A stretch of DNA of 64,000 nt from Bog-756 sp963734435 (lineage in GTDB: Bacteria > Actinomycetota > Acidimicrobiia > Acidimicrobiales > RAAP-2), in assembly GCA_963734435.1 (NCBI GenBank), contig CAVTHA010000001.1, forward strand, positions 62,001 through 126,000, in the 5' to 3' direction. The notes under the pieces are model-generated. The model saw nothing but the letters and a program-made list of their open reading frames with translations. It did no database searches and was not told the origin of the DNA. The translations under genes and the position numbers were made by a program. This document shows positions 56,769 through 64,000 of the stretch, piece by piece. Each line of letters opens with the position of its first letter. The stretch's first letter is position 1.

Positions 56769-57328
56769 ATGCCAGACCGGAGTGCCCACCAGCAGACGGC
56801 TCCGCCCCAAGACCCAGCACTTCGACGCGCCACCGCCGATGTGCATCGACCCGGCCAAGCGCTACACGCGCCGAGATGGACACGTCCAAGGGCGCGATCA
56901 CCTTCGCGCCTCGACGCCGTCGGCGCACCGAGGCACCGTCAACAACTTCGTCTTCCTCGCCCGCTACCACTACTTCGACGGCATCGTCTTCCACCGGATC
57001 ATCCCCGGCTTCGTCATCCAGGGCGGCGACCCGACGGGAACCGGGCGGGGCGGCCCCGGCTACCGCTTCGCCGACGAGCTGCCCAAGGCCGGCCGGTACG
57101 AGATCGGCTCGCTGGCGATGGCGAACGCCGGACCCAACACCAACGGCAGCCAGTTCTTCATCGTCAGCGGGCCTGACGGGTGCGCCCTGCCCCCCTCGCT
57201 ACTCGCTGTTCGGCAAGGTGGTCAAGGGGCTCGACGTGGTCCAAGCCATCGAGTCGGTCGGCAGCCGCTCGGGGGCGCCGTCCGAGGCGGTCACCATCGA
57301 ATCGGTCACCATCACCGAAGCGGACTGA
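56769..57328 (+). CDS. Cyclophilin-type peptidyl-prolyl isomerase, frameshifted
   Basis: A second cyclophilin, about 186 residues, without a membrane segment. Start at ATG 56769 after GGAAAGG, or GTG 56782. KTQHFDAPPPMCIDPAKRYT is followed by the domain: VNNFVFLARYHYFDGIVFHR, IIPGFVIQGGDPTGTGRGGP, GYRFADELPKAGRYEIGSLA, and NTNGSQFFIVSGPDG. The active-site Arg, Phe and Met-to-Leu region is normal. At least three indels (near 56775, 56868-56930 and 57190). It lies eight bases after the first cyclophilin and is likely a duplication. Confidence 0.85.
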
Positions 57329-57361
57329 GCGCCGGTCGGAGCCCCCCGGACCGAGCGGCCG

Positions 57362-58036
57362 TCAGACCGGCAGGGCGCCGAGGCCCGCCTCGGCCCGGGC
57401 GCCGTCCAAGAAGACCGCCACCTCACCCACCCCGGCGGAGCGCCAACGGCCGTCCGGATCGCGAATGAGCGCGGTTCGCTCGGGGATGCCGGCCACCGGC
57501 GTGCCGGCGGGAGCCAGGTGCACCGAGCGATGGAGCTTCTCGCCGTGCTCGTCCTCATGGACGTCGCCGAAGTGCGGGACCACCGCCAGACCGGTGAGCA
57601 GGCCGAGCCCGATGGTGAGGCCACCACCCCGGGCATCCACCATCGGGTCGGTCAGAGCCATGGCCGCCCCCGACGTGCCGACCACCACCGCACCGTCGTA
57701 CCAGGCGTCGAGGAGTGCGGCCCAGACCTTCGAGTTCTTCAACACACTGCGGATGTGCATGGGCGAGCTGCCGGCCACGTAGATGAGCCGGGCGGCGCGG
57801 ATGACCGCCGCGGCCCCGTCATCTTCGGCATCGGCCCGGGCCACGACCATGAGCCCCTCGACGCGAGCTCCGAGGGAGGAGAACCACTCACCGGCCCGGA
57901 ACACCACCCGTTCGGGGTGCTCGTAGGCGGCGGCGGTCGGCAGCACCAGCACCTGGTCCGATCCCGCCGCCGCCAGGAGCTCGGCGTCGAACGAGCACCC
58001 CTCGCGCCACTCGCCCCCACCCACCAGCGCCAGCAC
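57362..58036 (-). CDS. Peptidase E-like (S51 family) class I glutamine-amidotransferase fold protein
   Basis: About 224 residues from GTG 58036; a longer frame to 58138 overlaps the next gene and lacks conserved sequence. VLALVGGGEWREGCSFDAEL, GSDQVLVLPTAAAYEHPERV, SSPMHIRSVLKNSKVWAALL, and the nucleophile elbow VVVGTSGAAMALTDPM. The usual elbow is GxSAGA, so the Ser is kept but the neighbours differ. VVPHFGDVHEDEHGEK gives the histidine. May hydrolyse Asp-dipeptides or be a non-peptidase relative. Confidence 0.75.
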   Translation of the reverse strand: MLALVGGGEWREGCSFDAELLAAAGSDQVLVLPTAAAYEHPERVVFRAGEWFSSLGARVEGLMVVARADAEDDGAAAVIRAARLIYVAGSSPMHIRSVLKNSKVWAALLDAWYDGAVVVGTSGAAMALTDPMVDARGGGLTIGLGLLTGLAVVPHFGDVHEDEHGEKLHRSVHLAPAGTPVAGIPERTALIRDPDGRWRSAGVGEVAVFLDGARAEAGLGALPV

Positions 58037-58088
58037 TCCGCGGATGGGTCCATCGACAAACTGTAGAGGTCGACTACGGGTGACGCGC

Positions 58089-59590
58089 CTAGCGACCGCC
58101 GGGGGCCGCGCCGCCGGAGCCGGTCCGTCGGGGGGCACCTTCTTCGGACCGGGTGTCGTCCACCGGTGCCGAGCGCCTCATCAGGCGGCCCATCGATTCG
58201 CACACTTCGGTGGTCAGGGCCAGCGAGTCGGCCACGATGCCGACATTCATGAACCCGTGGATCTGGTCCTCGTACCGGCGGTGCTCGACGACCACGTCCA
58301 CCTGCCGTAGGGCCTCGGCGTAGGCGGTCCCGTCGTCCCGCATCGGGTCGAATCCGGCCGTCACCACCAGTGCCGGGGCCAACCCGCTCAGGTCTTCCGC
58401 CAACAGGGGCGAAGCCATGGGGTTCTCCCAGGCAGACCGGTCGGGAAGGTAGTGGTCCCGGTAGAACTCCATGCCCGATTTGGTGAGCAAGAACCCGTCG
58501 GCGAATACGCGCAGCGATTCGAATCCCAGCCGGGCATCGACCACCGGATAGACCAGCCCCTGGGCCACCGGGGCCGGCACCGGGGCGTGACCGGTGCCGG
58601 CCCGGGTCAGCTGGGCCACCACGGCGGCCAGGTTCCCGCCCGCGCTGTCGCCCATCACGCCGATCTGTCCGGGGGCGATCCCAAGCTCGTCGCTGTGCTG
58701 ATGGACCCAGCGGTAGGCGGCCAGTGCGTCGTCGACCGCGGCGGGGAACGGATCCTCGGGCGCCAGCCGGTAGTCGACGGCCACGACGAGACACCCGCTG
58801 GCCACCGCCAGGATCCGACACAGAGCGTCATGGGTGTCGAGGTCGCCCGACACCCACCCGCCACCGTGGAAGTAGACGATGGCGGGCAACCCGCGGCCCC
58901 GCCGTCCGGCACCCAGTCCCGAACCGAACTGGCGATAGACCCTGATGCCCATGGGGGGCGCCTGCTCGGGCCCGGGGATGACCCGGCCGGAGGCGTAGAC
59001 GTCGGTGCGGACGGGCATGACGACGCGTGCCGAAAGTCGAAATCGCCTCCGCATGACCGAGACGTCGAAGAGCTCGGGATCGGGAGACCCCTCGGTGTTG
59101 TCGCCGAACCGGTTGGTCACCTCCACCAAGGCCTGGAGGCCCGGGTTCAGCACCCTTCCCTGGCGCTCGACCGGCTCCTTTGCGCCCAACAGACGGAGCA
59201 CGATGCTTGGGCGGCCGAGCAGACCGCTCAGCACCTGGGTGGTCAACGGCCACCGCTCGCTGGCCCGCTGCACGCGCCGGCTGTAGAGGCCGCGGTTCCG
59301 GGGTCGACCCCGCCATCCCGGTGGCCGCAGGGGCGAGGGAGATGTGGCGGCGTCGAACCCGGACCCTCCGGTGTCGGTGACCGGCTGGCGGTCGTCCGGG
59401 GCGCCGTCGTCACCGGGGGCCCTGCCCCGCCTTCTGGTCGCCTCGGTGGTCGTCTTCGTGGCCGCGCCCGCTTGGTCGCGCCCCTGGTCTTGGGTGCGGT
59501 GCTCTTGCTTCCCGAGGCCTCGCTGCCCGCGGCCTTGCTCGAGGCGGCCTTGCTGGCCTGCGTCTCGCGGCCCGGATTCTCGCTGTTCAT
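58089..59590 (-). CDS. Hormone-sensitive-lipase-type hydrolase with Lys/Ala-rich tail, one frameshift
   Basis: Catalytic domain in the last 350 residues: the oxyanion HGGGWVSGDLDTHDALC, the nucleophile GVMGDSAGGNLAAVVAQLT, the acid in DPMRDDGTAYAEAL, and the base in YEDQIHGFMNVG. These define the HSL family of carboxylesterases. In front of it lies about 100 residues of Lys/Ala/Ser/Thr-rich sequence. Its start (NSENPGRETQASKAASSKAA) reads in another frame until one indel near 59475. The tail resembles the basic tail on uL30. The start ATG 59590 is inferred. Substrate unknown. Confidence 0.78.
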
Positions 59591-59717
59591 CGACCCATCG
59601 TGTCGGCGGCGTGGGGCCATGGCAAGCGAGCACGCCGCCCGGCGGGCCGTGCGACCGGTTTGAACAGCCGGGCCGGCCTCGGGCGATGCCCCCGGTACCC
59701 CGTTAGCATTCCCTTGC

Positions 59718-60575
59718 ATGTCAATCACGCGCGTAGGAATTGTCGGATCCGGCATCATGGGCTCGGGCATCGCCGAGACCGCCGCGGTCAGTGGATTCGA
59801 AGTGGTCCTCCGGTCTCGCAGTCAGTCCAGGGCCGACGCCACGGTGGCCGCAATGGAGAAGTCGCTCAATCGCCAGGTGGAGAAAGGCAAGAGGACGGAG
59901 ACGGAGCGGGACGAGGCGCTGGCCCGGGTCACCCCCACCTCCGAGCTCACCGCGTTGAAGGATGCCGACCTGGTCATCGAGTCGGTCATCGAGGACCTGG
60001 CGGTGAAAAAGGAGCTCTTCAACGAGCTCGACCGGATCACCGACGAGACGACCATCCTGGCCACCAACACCTCCACCCTCCCGGTGATCGAGCTGGCCAT
60101 GCAGACCGGGCGGCCCGACAAGGTCTGCGGCGTGCACTTCTTCAATCCGGCACCGGTGATGGAGCTGGTGGAGCTGGTCAAACCGCTGACCGCCTCCGAC
60201 GGGACGATGGCCGCGGTACGGGCATTTGCCGAAGCGTGCGGGAAGATACCGGTGGAGGTGAAGGACCAGGCCGGCTTCATCGTCAATGCCCTCCTGTTCC
60301 CCTATCTGAACAACGCCGTCCGGCTCTACGAGCAGGGCGTGGCCTCCATTGACGACATCGACGCCGCCATGAAAGGCGGGTGCGGCTTCCCCATGGGACC
60401 GTTCGCCCTCCTGGACCTGGTCGGGCTGGACACCTCGCTGGCCATCCTCGATGCGCTCTACGAGGAATTCCGGGATCCGAACTATGCAGCCGTGCCGCTG
60501 CTGCGACGGATGGTCGCCGCCGAGCGACTGGGCCGCAAATCGGGGCGGGGCTTCCTCGACTACCAGAAGAGGTAG
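59718..60575 (+). CDS. hbd: 3-hydroxybutyryl-CoA dehydrogenase
   Basis: Oxidises or reduces 3-hydroxybutyryl-CoA with NAD(P). 285 residues: MSITRVGIVGSGIMGSGIAE (dinucleotide loop), DLVIESVIEDLAVKKELFNE, NTSTLPVIELAMQTGRPDKV, and VHFFNPAPVMELVELVKPLT with the catalytic His. C-terminal GGCGFPMGPFALLDLVGLDT is normal. Lies 51 bases before the ethylmalonyl-CoA-mutase-like gene, suggesting a shared butyryl- or C4-CoA pathway. Confidence 0.93.
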   Translation: MSITRVGIVGSGIMGSGIAETAAVSGFEVVLRSRSQSRADATVAAMEKSLNRQVEKGKRTETERDEALARVTPTSELTALKDADLVIESVIEDLAVKKELFNELDRITDETTILATNTSTLPVIELAMQTGRPDKVCGVHFFNPAPVMELVELVKPLTASDGTMAAVRAFAEACGKIPVEVKDQAGFIVNALLFPYLNNAVRLYEQGVASIDDIDAAMKGGCGFPMGPFALLDLVGLDTSLAILDALYEEFRDPNYAAVPLLRRMVAAERLGRKSGRGFLDYQKR

Positions 60576-60626
60576 GCAGGACGGCATGCATTTCTCCCGA
60601 GGTCCCGCCGGGACAAGAATGGTGGC

Positions 60627-62688
60627 ATGACCGACCTGGCCGGAACGCCTGAAGCGGGCGGCCCGAGCGGTCCGGGCGCCGCCCCCGCCGGCCCGTCCGG
60701 GACCGGCCATCGGGACAAGCCGTGGGTGATGCGCACCTATTCGGGTCACTCGACGGCCAAGGCCTCGAACGAGCTCTACCGCACGAACCTGGCCAAGGGC
60801 CAGACCGGACTGTCGATCGCCTTCGACCTGCCCACCCAGATCGGGTACGACCCCGACTCGACCGAGGCCGCCGGCGAAGTGGGCAAGGTCGGCGTGCCGG
60901 TGGTGCACCTGGGCCATATGCGCCAGCTCCTCGACCAGATCCCGGTGGAGTCGATGAACACGTCGATGACCATCAATGCCACTGCGGCGTGGCTGCTCGG
61001 TCTGTACATCGCCAACGCCGAGGACCGCGGCGTCGACCCTCGCGTGCTGTCGGGAACGACCCAGAACGACATCGTGAAGGAGTACCTGTCGCGAGGGACC
61101 TTCATCTTCCCGCCCTTGGCCAGCCGGCGGCTGACGGTGGACACGATCGCCTACACCGTGCGCGAAGTCCCCAAGTGGAACCCCATCAACGTCTGCAGCT
61201 ACCACCTGCAGGAAGCGGGAGCCACCCCCGCCCAGGAGGTCGCCTACGCCCTGGCCACCGCCATCGGTGTCCTCGACGCGGTGCGCGAGTCGGGGCAGAT
61301 CCCCGACCGCGAGTTCCCGTCGGTGGTGGGGCGCATCTCCTTCTTCGTGAACGCCGGCGTCAGGTTCGTGGAGGAGACGTGCAAGATGCGGGCGTTCACC
61401 GCCCTGTGGGACCGGGTCTGCGCCGAGCGCTACGGCGTCACCGACCCCAAGCTGCGCCGGTTCCGGTACGGCGTGCAGGTCAACTCCCTCGGGCTCACCG
61501 AGGCGCAGCCGGAGAACAACGTGCCCCGCATCGTCCTCGAGTCGCTCGGGGTCACCCTGTCCAAACGGGCCCGCGCCCGGGCGATGCAATTGCCGGCTTG
61601 GAACGAGGCCTTGGGCCTCCCCCGGCCATGGGACCAACAGTGGTCGCTGCGCATCCAGCAGATCCTCGCCTTCGAGTCCGACCTCCTCGAGTACGGCGAC
61701 ATCTTCGACGGATCGGTGGTCATCGAGAAGAAGACGACCGAGGTGGCCGAGACCTCGTGGGCCGAGCTGGAGGACGTGCTGGCCATGGGCGGCGCCTTCG
61801 AGGCCATCGACGAGCTGAAAGGGCGTCTGGTCCGCAGCCAGGCCGAACGGGTCCGCCGCATCGAGACCGGCGAACTGGCGGTGGTCGGTGTGAACTGCTT
61901 CACCCAGACGGCTGGGCTCCCCGCTGGCCCCGTCGGACGAGACCGGTCGGTCGGCCATCGGCACCATCCTGCGGGTCGACCCGGCGGTGGAGTCAGAGAT
62001 GCGGGCCGACGTCGAGGCGTGGCGGGCCTCTCGGGACGCGGCCGCGGTCAGCCGCGCCCTCGACCATCTGCAGCGGTCGGCCGAGGGGTCGGACAACGTC
62101 ATGCCGGCCACCATCGAGCTGGCTCATGCCGGCGGGACCACCGGCGAGTGGGCCGGCGCCCTGCGCCAGGTGTTCGGCGAGTACCGCGCCCCGACCGGGG
62201 TGAGCGGGGGCGTCGGCCACCGAGGGGCGGAGTTCCGCTCGGTGGTCGACCGGTCGCGGGTGATGACCGACCGGACCGGTAGCCCGCCCCGGCTGCTGGT
62301 GGCCAAGCCCGGGCTGGACGGCCACTCCAACGGCGCCGAGCAGATCGCGGTCGCCGCCCGGGACGCCGGTTTCGAGGTCGTCTACCAGGGCATCCGGTTG
62401 TCGCCGGCTGAGATCGTGGCCGCCGCCCGCGACGAGGACGTCGACATCGTGGGCATCTCCATCCTGTCCGGCTCCCATCTCGAGCTGGTCCCCGAGATCG
62501 TCGACCGGCTCCGGGCGGCGGGTGTCGACGTCCCGGTGGTGGTCGGGGGCATCATCCCCCCCGAAGATGCCGACATCCTGGTGGGCAAAGGTGCGGCCCG
62601 CGTCTACACGCCGAAGGACTTCGAGCTCGAGCGCATCATGGAGGACATGCTCGACTTGGCCGAACAGCACCGCGCCTCGCCCTCCTGA
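60627..62688 (+). CDS. Ethylmalonyl-CoA-mutase-like B12 enzyme, one frameshift
   Basis: Single-chain mutase of about 686 residues. N-domain: RTYSGHSTAKASNELYRTNL, AKGQTGLSIAFDLPTQIGYD, VHLGHMRQLLDQIPVESMNT, and NPINVCSYHLQEAGATPAQE. The HSTA, LPTQ and GYD pattern fits ethylmalonyl-CoA mutase (Ecm) rather than ordinary methylmalonyl-CoA mutase (FSTA, LATH, GYDSD). The C-terminal cobalamin domain contains KPGLDGHSNGAEQIAV (DxHxxG), SILSGSHLELVPEIV and VVVGGIIPPEDADIL. One extra G near 61916 breaks the frame between the domains; removing it gives FTQTAGSPLAPSDETG. It acts in the ethylmalonyl-CoA pathway or a related route. Confidence 0.82.
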
Positions 62689-62712
62689 CCGGTCGCCGCC
62701 GGCCGAGCCCGG

Positions 62713-64000
62713 TCACAGGTGATCGCCCCGTCGCTCGGGTTCGGCCAGCTCCCTGAACTCCTCGGGCACCCGGTCGGCGTCGGAGAACACAACGGTTGCA
62801 TACCCGACCGCAGCCCGCCCGTACCTGGCCCGGACGGTGTCCATGGCCCGGTCCACCGCCCATCGCGCCGAGCCCGCCGCCGAGCCGGGCCGGGCCGGGG
62901 CGTGGCCTCCGTCGCCTCCCGCGTCGCAACCGCACTCACCACCGAGGGGAAAGGGCAGCTCGAGTTGTAGGGCTGCTTCGTTCCGAAGGTTCGACACCGA
63001 AACCGCCAACAGGGTGATGTGGCGTTCGCCAGGATGGTCGGAAAGGGCACTGACCACCAACACGGTCGCCACCTCGGTGAGGGTCAACGTGGACGAGACG
63101 GCAAACGGGAGGGTGATCGAGCGGGTGATCGTCCGAAGCTGGCTGAACCGCACCCGAACCGTCACCGTACGTCCAGCCCGGCGAGCCGCTCGCAGCCGGC
63201 TCGCCACTCGATCGGAGAGGTAGCCGAGGGTCTGGCGCATCAGGTCGGGGCGGACCAGGGTGAGACCGAGGGCCGCCTGGGCGCCGGCGGACTTGGCGCT
63301 ATGGGAGGTCTCGATGGGACGCGGGTCGACGTTGGCCGACAGGGAGGCGAGCTGGGCGCCGGTGGCCCTCCCGAGCAGGCGCTCGAGGATCGGACTTCCC
63401 GTGGCGGCCAGATCGCCGATGGTGCGGATGCCGACGCCGGCCAGCCGAGCCCGGGTGGCCGGGCCCACGCCCCAGATCAGCTCGACCGGGAGCGGGTCGA
63501 GGAAGGCTCGCTCTCGATCGGGCTCCACCACGACCAGGCCGTCGGGCTTGGCCACCTGGGAGGCGACTTTGGCCAGGTGCTTGGTTCGGGCCACCCCGAC
63601 CGAGACGGGCAGGCCGACCTCGGCGCGGACCCGGCGCCGAATGGCGTCGGCGATCTCCCCCGGCGTCCCGAAGAGGTGGACAGCGCCGCCGACGTCGAGG
63701 AAGGCCTCGTCGATCGAGACCCGTTCCACCAGGGGCGTGAAGTCGCTGAACACCTCGATGACCTGGTCGCCTAGGCGCTGGTACTCGTGGAAGTGGCCGG
63801 CGACGAACTGCAGGCCCGGACAGAGCCGCCGGGCCGTCGGGCCAGCCATTCCCGCCCGCACTCCGAAGGCTCTCGCCTCGTAGGAGGCGGCCAGCACGAC
63901 ACGCCCCTCCCACGGCGATGCGGCCGCCCTCGCAGCGTCGGGTCGAGCAGCTGCTCTACCGATGCGTAGAAGGCGTCCAGATCGGCATGCAGGATGGTGG
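62713..64000 (-). CDS. dinB: DNA polymerase IV, start off the window, one or more frameshifts
   Basis: Y-family translesion polymerase. ILHADLDAFYASVEQLLDPT (first catalytic Asp) at the right edge, RRLCPGLQFVAGHFHEYQRL, VERVSIDEAFLDVGGAVHLF (catalytic DE), LIWGVGPATRARLAGVGIRT (helix-hairpin-helix), and the little-finger domain to the C-terminus. The frame is broken near 63915-63940 between LRGRP and IAVGG. The 5' end of the gene lies beyond 64000. Convergent with the mutase gene. The tail after the little finger is longer than in E. coli. Confidence 0.92.
   Translation of the reverse strand, partial: HHPACRSGRLLRIGRAAARPDAARAAASPWEGRVVLAASYEARAFGVRAGMAGPTARRLCPGLQFVAGHFHEYQRLGDQVIEVFSDFTPLVERVSIDEAFLDVGGAVHLFGTPGEIADAIRRRVRAEVGLPVSVGVARTKHLAKVASQVAKPDGLVVVEPDRERAFLDPLPVELIWGVGPATRARLAGVGIRTIGDLAATGSPILERLLGRATGAQLASLSANVDPRPIETSHSAKSAGAQAALGLTLVRPDLMRQTLGYLSDRVASRLRAARRAGRTVTVRVRFSQLRTITRSITLPFAVSSTLTLTEVATVLVVSALSDHPGERHITLLAVSVSNLRNEAALQLELPFPLGGECGCDAGGDGGHAPARPGSAAGSARWAVDRAMDTVRARYGRAAVGYATVVFSDADRVPEEFRELAEPERRGDHL

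Noticed and set aside
54557..57328. Calling lysC and the two cyclophilins pseudogenes
   Set aside because: All active-site and regulatory motifs persist in order, shifts are single-base and clustered, and lysC is normally essential, so consensus error is more likely.

Overview
The window is about 64 kb of very GC-rich chromosome from an actinobacterium, probably class Acidimicrobiia or a close relative. The strongest lineage evidence is RpoC, which carries the long coiled-coil insert after its zinc ribbon that marks actinobacterial beta-prime subunits. Other support comes from NusG with a long acidic N-terminus, frequent GTG and TTG starts, and an MptB-like mannosyltransferase. The class-level call is an inference from overall character, not from a search.

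Region 1 (1-37.8 kb, all minus strand) is one nearly unbroken block of information-processing genes. In transcription order it runs tRNA-Thr, tRNA-Met, rpmG, tRNA-Trp, secE, nusG, rplK, rplA, rplJ, rplL, rpoB, rpoC (rif cluster); rpsL, rpsG, fusA, tuf (str); rpsJ, rplC, rplD, rplW, rplB, rpsS, rplV, rpsC, rplP, rpmC, rpsQ (S10); rplN, rplX, rplE, rpsZ, rpsH, rplF, rplR, rpsE, rpmD, rplO, secY, adk, map, infA, rpmJ (spc); rpsM, rpsK, rpsD, rpoA, rplQ (alpha); then truA, rplM, rpsI and a partial glmM. Genes overlap by 1-8 bases or lie a few bases apart. Promoter-like elements with 16-18 bp spacers occur exactly where gaps open: before rpsL, before rplC (with a 12-bp leader hairpin) and twice before rpoB. 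Several ribosomal proteins carry long charged low-complexity tails: uL22 and uL29 acidic, uL30 basic and histone-H1-like, with smaller ones on uS3, uL4 and uL10. This is the most distinctive biology in the window.

Region 2 (37.8-54.5 kb, both strands) is mixed housekeeping and cell-envelope metabolism. It holds a GNAT acetyltransferase, an MptB-like mannosyltransferase, tRNA-Tyr, YajQ, a two-gene membrane pair (COG4280-like plus a small protein), a GtrA-like protein, a GH1 beta-glycosidase, acyl-CoA thioesterase II, citrate synthase, an unknown anchored secreted protein, UDP-sulfoquinovose synthase (sulfolipid headgroup), RmuC, type II NADH dehydrogenase, PhoU and aspartate-semialdehyde dehydrogenase.

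Region 3 (54.5-64 kb) has aspartate kinase (with asd, the entry to lysine, threonine and methionine synthesis), two tandem cyclophilins, a peptidase-E-like protein, a hormone-sensitive-lipase-type hydrolase, 3-hydroxybutyryl-CoA dehydrogenase, an ethylmalonyl-CoA-mutase-like B12 enzyme and a DNA polymerase IV cut by the window end.

Sequence quality matters for any reader. About twenty or more single-base indels break otherwise well conserved genes. They cluster at 0.2-7.3 kb and 54.5-57.3 kb, with isolated cases near 41.4, 48.3, 59.5, 61.9 and 63.9 kb. From 7.3 to 41 kb I see none. Because many of the broken genes are essential (rpoA, rpsD, rpsK, map, lysC), I read these as consensus errors, not pseudogenes, and give each gene its full intended span. 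I found no mobile element, prophage, CRISPR array or rRNA gene.
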